Below are positions 1-6,145 of a stretch of 12,626 nucleotides of DNA, piece after piece (the first letter of the stretch is position 1; each line of letters starts with the position of its first letter). The notes under the pieces were generated by a model that ran no database searches, had not been told where the DNA came from, and saw only the letters and a program-made list of their open reading frames with translations. The stretch comes from Halobacteria archaeon. GTDB lineage: Archaea > Halobacteriota > Syntropharchaeia > Alkanophagales > Methanospirareceae. A program made the position numbers and the translations under genes. Location of the stretch: NCBI GenBank assembly GCA_029932715.1, contig JAOZPO010000023.1, positions 1 to 12,626 of the forward strand, in the 5' to 3' direction.

Positions 1-398
1 CCGGAGCAGGAACATATCCCAGCATCGCCGGCACACACATCGGCACAATCACACCGAATAAAACAATTACTGTGTCCACGCTTTACACGTATCCATGCCC
101 GGGAACAGGTGGACACAGTGAGTACATAAAAATCTGGAATGGTTCTGGCTGGAATGTAACTGCTAATTGGAACGGTTACGAAGGAAATTTGCATAATATC
201 TCGTTTGTTACTTCTCCTTTTACACTTGAAGAGCGGGAAACTTACAACTACTCTATAAGAACCGGCTCGTATCCGCAAATTCATCATGATACCGATAATA
301 ATCTGTCAACGCCTTGTGGGTTCATAACCTGCTCGGAGTTCATAGATGCGAATGGTAAAAGATACAAAGGGTGGGTTCCCGCTATAAAGTTAGGGTGA
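1..398 (+). CDS. C-terminal fragment of a secreted, glycosylation-sequon-rich surface protein
   Basis: The reading frame is open from the first bases of the window (codons from position 3) to a TGA at 396-398, so this is the last ~131 residues of a gene that begins upstream. A GTG at 72 could be called as a start, but nothing marks it as one, and the residues before it (TYPSIAGTHIGTITPNKT) continue the same beta-rich, Thr/Gly/Asn-rich style. The segment has many aromatic residues (Trp, Tyr), two Cys near the end (PCGFITC) and six Asn-X-Ser/Thr sequons in ~131 residues (NKT, NGS, NVT, NIS, NYS, NLS), typical of an exported, N-glycosylated archaeal cell-surface protein. From memory, similar 'YTYPC-GTGGHSEY...NGSYPQIHH'-type modules occur in large beta-helix/NosD-like or PKD-bearing proteins of methane-oxidising archaea. 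The ligand or enzymatic role is unknown. No C-terminal membrane anchor is visible; the protein ends AIKLG. Confidence 0.75.
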   Translation, partial: GAGTYPSIAGTHIGTITPNKTITVSTLYTYPCPGTGGHSEYIKIWNGSGWNVTANWNGYEGNLHNISFVTSPFTLEERETYNYSIRTGSYPQIHHDTDNNLSTPCGFITCSEFIDANGKRYKGWVPAIKLG

Positions 399-471
399 TA
401 GGTATTATAGAATAAGAGCCAAAATAAGAAGTTATAGTAAATGAGAGCACCCATTCGCGAACAACGGAACA

Positions 472-685
472 TCATTCCTTCTGAAATACTCTCCTGCCTT
501 TCCAATTAGCAAGTTTCCACATGCCTCCGATTAAAGCAATACCTATGGCTGTTGTACCGCTGGTCCAGACTTCCCAACTAACTCCAAAAGCGGACTCAAA
601 AAAGATTATTAAACATAGATATTTAAGACTTTTTCCCTTCTTGTTTACCAGTGATGTAGTAGCCTATAAAACTCGTAATGTCCAT
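472..685 (-). pseudogene. Possible frame-disrupted small membrane protein
   Basis: On the minus strand an ATG at 685 opens MDITSFIGYYITGKQEGKKS and hits a stop about 20 codons in. The +1 frame then continues without interruption as KYLCLIIFFESAFGVSWEVW and a Gly/Ile-rich stretch (TTAIGIALIGGMWKLANW) to GRRVFQKE and a TGA at 472-474. The switch point lies in a run of five A (GGGAAAAAG on the minus strand); one A fewer would fuse the two frames into a protein of about 70 residues. Joined, it would have two hydrophobic segments and a basic tail, like a small membrane protein. The second frame has no ATG, GTG or TTG of its own. It could be a recently broken gene, a one-base sequence error in the homopolymer, or chance. 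I do not recognise a family. Apart from this, 399-713 shows nothing I can name. Confidence 0.35.
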
Positions 686-713
686 TTATAAATACACCAA
701 TGATAAAGTCCAC

Positions 714-1157
714 TCACAACTCAATCTTGAGTTCCTCCTTCAATGTTTTTAGCACGAGTTGTGCATCCATGCTTCTCACACCTTCGATCTCTTTTAGCTT
801 CTGGATAACAATTCCACATTCATCATAACCCATGCACTTAGAGATGACAATCAGGTCAAAATCGCCTGTTACATGGTGAACGCAGCAAGTCTCTGCCATT
901 CCCGCTACCGCTTCCCCCACCTCTTGAATACTATTATATCCCTGCGTGGTCTTTATCTTCGTGATTAACGTGACCATCCCGAGCTTAGAGGTGTTGATAA
1001 GGGCGGTATAACCACAAATAATGCCTTCTTTCGTTAGTCTTTTCACTCTATCGCTTACCGTTGCGGTGCTTATGCCTATCTTCTCTGCAATCTTAGTAAA
1101 AGAAATGCGAGAATCCGTCTGAAGTTCCCTCAGTATCTTCTTATCTAAAGCATCCAT
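714..1157 (-). CDS. Lrp/AsnC family transcriptional regulator
   Basis: This 147-residue protein has the standard two-domain Lrp/AsnC layout and length. The N-terminal winged helix-turn-helix (about residues 1-55) includes LDKKILRELQTDSR and the recognition-helix region IGISTATVSDRVKRL. The C-terminal ligand-binding RAM/AsnC domain (about 60-140) contains the hallmark GDFDLIVISK beta strand. These proteins form octamers or dimers of dimers, bind DNA near promoters and respond to amino acids or other small molecules; the effector cannot be read from sequence. The Cys pair ETCCVHH in the RAM domain is unusual enough to note. ATG at 1157 is the start. A TATA-like element ending about 20 bases upstream suggests a nearly leaderless transcript. 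A GC-rich inverted repeat at 1208-1220 lies near -58 relative to that start and could be an autoregulatory site (inference). The gene stands alone between the small membrane remnant and the zinc protein. Confidence 0.93.
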   Translation of the reverse strand: MDALDKKILRELQTDSRISFTKIAEKIGISTATVSDRVKRLTKEGIICGYTALINTSKLGMVTLITKIKTTQGYNSIQEVGEAVAGMAETCCVHHVTGDFDLIVISKCMGYDECGIVIQKLKEIEGVRSMDAQLVLKTLKEELKIEL

Positions 1158-1176
1158 TACATCTCTATAACTTTGC

Positions 1177-1186
1177 TATAATAAAA
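1177..1186 (-). promoter_or_regulatory. TATA box of the Lrp/AsnC gene
   Basis: On the minus strand the sequence TTTTATTATA is centred about 25 bases upstream of the ATG at 1157. That is the normal spacing from an archaeal TATA box to the transcription start, so the message is probably leaderless or nearly so. No Shine-Dalgarno sequence is seen. Confidence 0.5.
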
Positions 1187-1207
1187 GCCAACCTCGTAAC
1201 TCTCAAA

Positions 1208-1220
1208 TCGCGAGACGCGA
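1208..1220. promoter_or_regulatory. GC-rich inverted repeat upstream of the Lrp gene
   Basis: TCGCG-AGA-CGCGA is a perfect 5-base inverted repeat with a 3-base spacer in otherwise AT-rich DNA. It lies 50-63 bases upstream of the Lrp start codon, beyond the TATA box, a position where an operator or an activator site would fit. It could also be chance. Confidence 0.25.
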
Positions 1221-1233
1221 AATAAATGAAAAT

Positions 1234-1265
1234 CCAAAAAATAAGGGAGCTCGTGAGAAGCTCCC
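1234..1265 (-). terminator. Hairpin plus T-tract terminator of the zinc protein gene
   Basis: A perfect 7-base stem (GGGAGCT at 1245-1251 with AGCTCCC at 1259-1265, 7-base loop) lies 21 bases past the stop of the small zinc protein. On the minus strand it is followed directly by TTATTTTTTGG. This has the look of an intrinsic terminator and separates this gene from the Lrp gene downstream. Confidence 0.6.
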
Positions 1266-1286
1266 AGTTCTTAACTCCTTACCTTC

Positions 1287-1547
1287 TTAGTGTACGTATC
1301 CCGACGCTACCTTCCTTGCGTATTGCTCTATGAGGTCGGCACCGCACTCGGGGCAGTTGGCATAAAGTTTACCCAAAGCAGCGCCGCATACCGGGCATTT
1401 CTCAAATGTGTTCTTCGTCTGCATTGCATCTCCCCAGAGCCAACCGTGATGCTTCTCCATCATGTGTTCCACTATTTTATCTACTGCTGCGTCCTTGTCC
1501 TTTGCTGTAAATGTCTCATTGCACACATAACAACGTCCTTCCACCAT
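1287..1547 (-). CDS. Small zinc-finger/zinc-ribbon protein
   Basis: An 86-residue soluble protein with two probable metal sites. The N-terminal half has CYVCNETF, then a helical stretch (KDAAVDKIVEHMMEKHH) supplying histidines, a C2H2-like arrangement reminiscent of the DUF1059 type. The C-terminal half has two CxxC knuckles (CPVCG and CPECG, 12 residues between them), a rubredoxin-like zinc ribbon. The role is unknown; such proteins may bind nucleic acid or act as small metal-binding adaptors. A GTG at 1559 would add four residues (MIRQ). ATG at 1547 is preferred because GGTGAT, a good match to the archaeal anti-Shine-Dalgarno, sits 7 bases before it and overlaps the GTG. A TATA box at 1584-1593 gives a leader of about 15 bases. 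The gene is therefore a single unit with its own promoter and terminator. Family assignment is tentative; that it is real and metal-binding is likely. Confidence 0.85.
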   Translation of the reverse strand: MVEGRCYVCNETFTAKDKDAAVDKIVEHMMEKHHGWLWGDAMQTKNTFEKCPVCGAALGKLYANCPECGADLIEQYARKVASGYVH

Positions 1548-1554
1548 TTGTCTT

Positions 1555-1560
1555 ATCACC
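1555..1560 (-). promoter_or_regulatory. Ribosome binding site that sets the zinc protein start
   Basis: GGTGAT on the minus strand lies 7 bases upstream of the ATG at 1547 and matches the 3' end of archaeal 16S rRNA. It overlaps the alternative GTG start at 1559, which argues against that start. Confidence 0.6.
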
Positions 1561-1583
1561 CAATAAAGATGTAGATTTTATGA

Positions 1584-1593
1584 GTATTTAAAC
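1584..1593 (-). promoter_or_regulatory. TATA box of the zinc protein gene
   Basis: GTTTAAATAC on the minus strand is preceded by an A-rich CGAAAA that could act as the BRE element. It is centred about 26 bases before a predicted transcription start near 1562, which leaves a leader just long enough for the GGTGAT ribosome binding site. The stretch from here to about 1728 is AT-rich, and I see no gene in it. Confidence 0.55.
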
Positions 1594-1728
1594 TTTTCGA
1601 TTTTTTTTGATGGATTCGATAGCAGAATGTTAAATTATTCTATAATCATTCAAATATATCTGACTCTTCTGAATAATCGTAACACTGAACACTATGTAAT
1701 TACCATAAACCTTCTGGTTAAACACATT

Positions 1729-1954
1729 TTAAAAGGATAGTTTTATCAAAAACGGTGTCCCTGCCTTAGTATCAGTAGTCAGGATTGGAACTTTGCATCC
1801 CCCTTTCTCTCCCCCGATTCCGCTTCCGCTGTATCCCGCTTCGCAGTTCCTATTCAACGGGCTGCGCAGATTCTGCTATTGTCGCTATTCCTGGATCAAC
1901 CACTACTCATCCGCGTGCCATAGTATCTTTAGAAGGAGATACAAAGCCGGTGCA
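1729..1954 (-). pseudogene. Broken coding remnant, family unknown
   Basis: The minus strand reads like protein across two frames but is interrupted. One frame runs TGFVSPSKDTMARG, meets TGA at 1907-1909, continues VVVDPGIATIAESAQPVE and meets TAG at 1850-1852. The +1 frame, open from 1875, carries on as NRNCEAGYSGSGIGGEKGG and then VPILTTDTKAGTPFLIKLSF to a TAA at 1729-1731. Glycine-, valine- and threonine-rich wording on both sides of the break suggests one former gene with a nonsense codon and a one-base shift. The stretch is clearly richer in GC than the DNA on its left (1560-1728). I do not recognise the family. An ATG at 1921 may be the old start or an internal Met. A structured RNA was considered as the alternative and judged less likely. 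Confidence 0.4.
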
Positions 1955-2001
1955 TTAGAACAGAACTATAAGACCTGCCCTAAATTGGTGAAGTGGGAAA
2001 T

Positions 2002-2128
2002 AGATATAGCAGCGATCCTTAGTTCCCAAGTGCTCCCGCAACTAAGTACCGTAAGGAACGTAGGTGGGCTTATCTGCCGGGTTCGGAATGGGTCCGGGAG
2101 TTTCCCCACCGCTATGGCCGCTATATCT
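2002..2128 (-). rRNA. 5S ribosomal RNA
   Basis: The minus strand folds as a canonical archaeal 5S rRNA. Helix I is AGATATAGCGGC at the 5' end pairing with GCTGCTATATCT at the 3' end (one G-U). The loop C region reads CCCATTCCGAACCCGG, the strongest 5S signature. This is followed by AAGCCCACC and GTTCC, as in other archaeal 5S, and the helix IV/V arm closes with CTTAGTT...AACTAAG around GCGGGAGCACTTGGG. The RNA is part of the large ribosomal subunit. Ends are set from helix I and may be off by a few bases. No 16S, 23S or tRNA lies beside it: gatE is upstream on the same strand and the broken remnant is downstream, so this 5S gene appears to be transcribed by itself from the TATA box at 2151-2159. 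Confidence 0.95.
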
Positions 2129-2150
2129 GACTATTTATATCTTATTATAT

Positions 2151-2159
2151 TAATATAAA
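2151..2159 (-). promoter_or_regulatory. TATA box of the 5S rRNA gene
   Basis: TTTATATTA on the minus strand is centred about 26 bases before the predicted 5' end of the 5S rRNA. It lies in the 49-base gap after the gatE stop. A second AT-rich match nearer the gene (2131-2142) is too close to give the right 5' end. Confidence 0.55.
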
Positions 2160-2177
2160 GGGCACCAAAATTTCAGC

Positions 2178-4067
2178 TCAAAGCTCATCCAGAACCGCCT
2201 TTACTTGCTCCACCAATATCTTATTTATCACCTTTCCGTCTACTTTCCCACGTAAATCATTCATTACAACGCCCATCAGTGGTCCCACAGACCTTTCTCC
2301 GTTCTCAAGTATAAAATCCTTCTTTGAATTCACTATATCTGCTATTGCTCGTGTCACTTCTTCTATGCCCACACCAAGCCCGATTTCTGCTATTGCTTGC
2401 TCTATACTCGTATCGGGTTTGTTTGCCAGAAGCGTCAAAATAGCTGGTATCGCCTCCTTGCCAAACGAATTCGCAGCGAGCTGCTCGAACAAGATCATAA
2501 AATGCTGATCTCCTAAATTATCCACCTCTACTCCTTCTTGTACCAACTCGGCCAACGTATCTGTAAGAGTCCGGACTACCAGCGTTGCCGATAGCCCTGC
2601 ATACGATTTCATTATGCGCTCGAAGAGCGTGAAATAATGATTGCGCGAGATTTTATCCGCGAGCTCTTCATTTATATTGAATTTTTCCTTATATCGTGCT
2701 TTTCTATCTTCAAAAGTCTCGGGAAGCTGGGCTTTTATCCGCGTCAGCTTTCGCGTTTCTATTTCTACCGGAGGCACGTCTGTCTCAGGATACATCCTCG
2801 CTGCACCGGGTAGGGGACGCATATAAGCGCTGCAGCCGTTTGGTAACGCTCTTCTTGTCTCTTTTGGTACCCCGTGCATCGCTTCCTCTGCCCTTGCCAG
2901 CACAGCATTCAGCGCTTTTTCCGCACGTTCTCTTCCAGTTGCTACTATCACCACGCAATCATGCTCGCCAGCGTCAAAGGCACTTCGCATACGTTCTACT
3001 TCATCTTCCGTTATGCCATAAGCAGGTAGTTCATCGGTATGCATCAAACCCACACCATACTTCCGTGCGCAATCCGCTAATTCGCTGCCAAAGCGTCTAT
3101 CCGGCTGCAGCTCGGTCCCAAGTATCCCTGTGAAACCATGCAGACATACTCCAAATACGTTATTATCCGCCTTTTTTAGCACGCGAGAGGACGTATTCAC
3201 AAAAATATCCGATAAGTTTTCTATTCGATCTTCAACCCATGCACCACGTCTATTCAATATCTGTTTTAGTTCTATAAGCTTTAACTGACGATTGATCTCT
3301 TTCTCCACTATTTGCCTTATCAGTCGCAGGTTCTGAACGCCTTTTATCTCTACACGAGCTCCTTTTTCTATTGATATGTTTATGTCCTGCCGGATAGTAC
3401 CCAGGCCTCGCTTCACCTTGCCCGTGGAGCGTAATATCATACCGAGCTGCCCTGCTACTTTACTCGCTTGTTCCGCACTCTTTATGTCGGGTGCAGTGCA
3501 TACTTCCACAAGTGGAATGCCCAGACGGTCTAAGGAATAGACAACCGCATCACCTTCGGGTTCCAACTTCTGTGCCGCATCTTCCTCGAGGCAAAGTGAA
3601 TCCACACGGACAGGCCCCTCTTCCGTCTGAAGCACGCCATCAGTTGCAACTAACGCAGTTCTCTGGAATCCACACGTATTTGAGCCGTCAATCACTATCT
3701 TTCGCATCGTATGTACCTCATCCAGTGGTTTCATCTTTAGTAGCAGTGCCACTTCCAGTGCGGTCTCAATCGCTTCTCCGTTCAACTCACCCGGTGGCTC
3801 TTCGTCATATTCAACCAGACATGTACTGTCATAACCTTTATACAGGAACGTCTGGCTATATTTCTGCTCTTCAAGTGCTGCTGCGTCCACCTCACCCATT
3901 TCGCTCTTCGATGCTCTCAAATAGCGAATAAAGGAGAAGTTGGACTCTTTTTTGTCTCTCAGCCTGGTAGGGCAGTTGCAGAACAGCTTCGTGTGCGTGT
4001 CTAACTGCTGGTGTATCTCCAACCCAGCTTTTAGTCCTACTTCTTTTGACTCTGTTTTTGGTGTCAT
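2178..4067 (-). CDS. gatE: Glu-tRNA(Gln) amidotransferase subunit E
   Basis: GatE with its partner GatD converts mischarged Glu-tRNA(Gln) to Gln-tRNA(Gln) in archaea that lack GlnRS. GatE activates the glutamate with ATP and GatD supplies ammonia. The N-terminal GatB/E catalytic cradle is clear: GLEIHQQLDT and LFCNCPT near residues 15-34, RKIVIDGSNTCGFQRT near 122-137, IPLVEVCTAPDI near 184-195, and IRQDINISI with GARVEIKGVQN further on. A central insert (GAD-type domain, as in bacterial AspRS) and a C-terminal YqeY-like helical tail (ending in GPLMGVVMNDLRGKVDG) complete the GatE-specific layout. Length is about 629 residues, normal for GatE. An ATG at 4100 would add 11 hydrophobic residues (MFPNLSFILIA) that do not belong to the family; ATG at 4067 (MTPKTESKEVGLKAGLEIH) is preferred. 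A TATA-like ACTTAAATG at 4107-4115 would place transcription start near 4086, consistent with this choice. gatD is not in the window. Confidence 0.97.
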   Translation of the reverse strand: MTPKTESKEVGLKAGLEIHQQLDTHTKLFCNCPTRLRDKKESNFSFIRYLRASKSEMGEVDAAALEEQKYSQTFLYKGYDSTCLVEYDEEPPGELNGEAIETALEVALLLKMKPLDEVHTMRKIVIDGSNTCGFQRTALVATDGVLQTEEGPVRVDSLCLEEDAAQKLEPEGDAVVYSLDRLGIPLVEVCTAPDIKSAEQASKVAGQLGMILRSTGKVKRGLGTIRQDINISIEKGARVEIKGVQNLRLIRQIVEKEINRQLKLIELKQILNRRGAWVEDRIENLSDIFVNTSSRVLKKADNNVFGVCLHGFTGILGTELQPDRRFGSELADCARKYGVGLMHTDELPAYGITEDEVERMRSAFDAGEHDCVVIVATGRERAEKALNAVLARAEEAMHGVPKETRRALPNGCSAYMRPLPGAARMYPETDVPPVEIETRKLTRIKAQLPETFEDRKARYKEKFNINEELADKISRNHYFTLFERIMKSYAGLSATLVVRTLTDTLAELVQEGVEVDNLGDQHFMILFEQLAANSFGKEAIPAILTLLANKPDTSIEQAIAEIGLGVGIEEVTRAIADIVNSKKDFILENGERSVGPLMGVVMNDLRGKVDGKVINKILVEQVKAVLDEL

Positions 4068-4152
4068 TGCTATTAATATAAAAGATAGGTTAGGAAACAT
4101 TTTTGCATTTAAGTAGTAGCGGAAGACAGACAGATGAACGGAAAACTATAAA

Positions 4153-5034
4153 TTATGATAATATCTCTTCAAGTTCCGTTTTGATAGCAGCATCCATCTC
4201 CTTACAATGTCCATGCGTAGCGCACCCAACGGTATGCAACTCCTTAGGCGCGATCGCTTTTGCATAGGTCCGCTCTGCGTTCTCGTACGCGATGACCGTA
4301 TCGTTCACGGAATGAAACATCACGAACTTCCTCGGTGGTATTTCGCTAAGATACGTCTCAGGATCAATTGATCTGTAAAATCGGATCACCGCAGGGTCGG
4401 TTAGTTGACCGGAAGCAATCGCAGCATCTACTCCATAACCGCACGTGCTGATGGCAATTACACCTCGCGCATCCGGATCGAGCGCACACGCAGTTATCGC
4501 AAATCGTGCACCGTTGCTCTCGCCGAGATAGACTATACGATCTGGATTTATTCCTGATTGTTCCCGCAAGACATCCGCAGCCAGGAGCGCATCATGCACC
4601 ATCTTGTGCTCTGTTGGCTCTTCACCGTTACTAAAAATCCCCAGGTCGTTTCGCACATTGATGCCACCCAGATTGCGCTGGTCTATTGCGATACTTGCAT
4701 ATCCCAGACTGCACAGATACTTTGCAAGTCCCTGTTCGCCCTCTTTCGTCACCGTAGCACCTGGCAGTAGAACGATACCAGGAACTTCTTCTTCTGACTT
4801 CGGCATTCTTAATAGTCCAGATATTTGCGTGCCCCTGCTTGTATATACAACTTCATATAAGCTATAATTACCCGTTGTTTCTATCATTTCCCGTTCATAG
4901 TTGCATTCCGGACTTATGGTATATTGCAGCAGCCCATCATTAGTTACACTCCAGTCAGATCGCGTAACGCAGCCAGAAATCGCGCTGCACACTATTAATG
5001 TCAGTACCACTGCGACAGACAATCGTTGTACCAT
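4153..5034 (-). CDS. Lipoprotein alpha/beta hydrolase (serine hydrolase)
   Basis: A 293-residue predicted lipid-anchored extracellular hydrolase. The N-terminus has a basic residue (MVQR), a hydrophobic core (LSVAVVLTLIV) and a lipobox ISGC at about residues 19-22, so the mature protein would be tethered through Cys22. The catalytic domain shows the alpha/beta-hydrolase pattern: LPGATVTKEGEQGLAKYL around the oxyanion region, GYASIAIDQRNLGG, the nucleophile elbow GESNG, then Asp in SVNDTVIAYENAE and His in CATHGHCKE near the C-terminus, an intact Ser-Asp-His triad in order. The substrate is unknown (ester or peptide). A TTG at 5070 would extend the frame by 12 residues. ATG at 5034 is preferred because GGAGTGAT lies 9 bases before it and the signal peptide then begins normally. 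It follows atpC closely on the same strand and is probably co-transcribed, but no functional link to ATP synthase is evident. Confidence 0.9.
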   Translation of the reverse strand: MVQRLSVAVVLTLIVCSAISGCVTRSDWSVTNDGLLQYTISPECNYEREMIETTGNYSLYEVVYTSRGTQISGLLRMPKSEEEVPGIVLLPGATVTKEGEQGLAKYLCSLGYASIAIDQRNLGGINVRNDLGIFSNGEEPTEHKMVHDALLAADVLREQSGINPDRIVYLGESNGARFAITACALDPDARGVIAISTCGYGVDAAIASGQLTDPAVIRFYRSIDPETYLSEIPPRKFVMFHSVNDTVIAYENAERTYAKAIAPKELHTVGCATHGHCKEMDAAIKTELEEILS

Positions 5035-5043
5035 GTAGTAATA

Positions 5044-5051
5044 ATCACTCC
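5044..5051 (-). promoter_or_regulatory. Ribosome binding site of the lipoprotein hydrolase
   Basis: GGAGTGAT on the minus strand, one base short of the full GGAGGTGAT, lies 9 bases before ATG 5034. It falls inside the reading frame of the longer TTG version, so it decides the start. Confidence 0.6.
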
Positions 5052-5074
5052 TGGATGTTCCTTTTAGCAATGCC

Positions 5075-6112
5075 TTACATCATAACTATCTTCATCGTCT
5101 CTTCTGCTGGTAATTCATTCTCTTTACATACCGCGATAGTACAAAGGTTCTTTACCTCTATCTCTTTAAGGTAAAGATAGCCTATTATTGCGCCTATGTT
5201 AATAGCATAACCACGCAATGTTCTACTTACCAATGCAAAGAAATAGCGCCTTAGTGCATTCTCAAATGGCATAAGTGACTGTTGTGCATCATAAAACGGA
5301 AGAGCATCGGACAATACGTCTTTATACACAGAACCTGGCAGTAACTGTATGGCTGAGTTTACATTCTCTGCGGCAATCGAATCTTGCATGGCTTCTGCAT
5401 CGAACTGAAACGTATAGGGCAGGAAGTATCTTTTCTGCTCTTCTTTCCCTATCCCTTCTGACTTGCACCGCAGCATAGTCATTAAATTTGCAATGTCAAA
5501 TTCTGTACCCACTATCTTCTTTACTATTTCTTTGTCCACACCTCGTAACTGCTCGGTCTTACTCCATATAGCATCAAAGAGCTCATTATCAAGGGCATTC
5601 TCCAGTACAAACACCTTTTTGGTTGTCCCATACTCTGGCAGCACTGCTTCCAGGACCTGATTGTACGGGCTTTTTAATCGCTTTATTACACCCTCCAGCG
5701 AGTCAACTTCCGCTAATTTTGCTATACCACGTCCGAAGAAATCATCAACAGGGAAAAGCATAGCTGCTTCTGTAGTTCCTGCCGCTTTGGCCCTGATAAC
5801 AGCCTTCAGATTCTTTACTTCCAGCCGTCTGAGCATCTCCTCAAAAATCGCTCTTAATACACCGTCCGTTGACTTTATCACCATCAGGTACTGGTCTATT
5901 AAATCAGCCTTCAGTGGTCTCTCTATCGCCCTCGCATTTAGCTCTGTCAACCCCTCTTTCGCTATTTTATCTTTATACACACTATCCATAAGTGAAGGCA
6001 TAAAATCTCCACTACGGGCATCTATGAGTTCTTTCAACCTTCGCTCATCTATGAGTTCGCTCATTCTTGCCCTTATTCTCGCATATACATACGCATATTT
6101 CGATACGCTCAC
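5075..6112 (-). CDS. atpC: A-type (V/A) ATP synthase subunit C
   Basis: Subunit C (AC39/NtpC family) is the socket joining the central rotor shaft of the A1 head to the membrane c-ring, so it acts at the inner face of the membrane in ATP synthesis. The 345-residue length is typical. The N-terminus SKYAYVYARIRARMSELID is the usual family opening, followed by the largely alpha-helical three-part body with LMTMLRCKSEGIG in the central region and ALRRYFFALVSRTLRGYAIN, then GAIIGYLYLKEIEVKNL, near the C-terminus, the last being a diagnostic stretch. The start is a GTG at 6112, supported by a near-perfect Shine-Dalgarno 6 bases or so upstream. The gene is not accompanied by the H, I, K, E, F, A, B or D subunits that normally flank it in archaeal operons. 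Instead it lies between tRNA-Pro and a lipoprotein gene. It is intact, so it is probably the working copy, moved away from the main cluster, or a second copy. Confidence 0.93.
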   Translation of the reverse strand: MSVSKYAYVYARIRARMSELIDERRLKELIDARSGDFMPSLMDSVYKDKIAKEGLTELNARAIERPLKADLIDQYLMVIKSTDGVLRAIFEEMLRRLEVKNLKAVIRAKAAGTTEAAMLFPVDDFFGRGIAKLAEVDSLEGVIKRLKSPYNQVLEAVLPEYGTTKKVFVLENALDNELFDAIWSKTEQLRGVDKEIVKKIVGTEFDIANLMTMLRCKSEGIGKEEQKRYFLPYTFQFDAEAMQDSIAAENVNSAIQLLPGSVYKDVLSDALPFYDAQQSLMPFENALRRYFFALVSRTLRGYAINIGAIIGYLYLKEIEVKNLCTIAVCKENELPAEETMKIVMM

Positions 6113-6116
6113 CTAT

Positions 6117-6126
6117 CCTCACCTCC
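6117..6126 (-). promoter_or_regulatory. Strong Shine-Dalgarno of atpC
   Basis: GGAGGTGAGG on the minus strand matches GGAGGTGA exactly and ends 4 bases before the GTG at 6112. It is the strongest ribosome binding site in the window and confirms the non-ATG start. Most other genes here have weak or no such site. Confidence 0.75.
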
Positions 6127-6145
6127 ATGACTGCTTTTTACGCTA

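Noticed and set aside
284..505. 73-residue minus-strand open frame
   Set aside because: Mostly antisense to the surface protein; its composition looks like a shadow frame and it conflicts with the better small membrane reading in another frame.
1752..1990. Structured non-coding RNA such as SRP or RNase P RNA on the plus strand
   Set aside because: There is a hairpin at 1923-1942 (GTATCTTT/GGAGATAC), an 11-pair helix with a bulge (1774-1784 with 1889-1907) and an ACAGAA near 1960. The SRP helix 8 motif and the RNase P GAGGAA region and matching P4 helix are absent, and the minus strand reads better as broken protein.
1793..2158. 121-residue plus-strand open frame
   Set aside because: It begins with TTG, runs antisense through the whole 5S rRNA and the broken minus-strand remnant, and its translation looks like no protein family.
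2696..3931. Several plus-strand frames of about 145 residues opposite gatE
   Set aside because: Shadow frames of gatE with low-complexity Leu/Ser/Pro/His content and no recognisable motifs.
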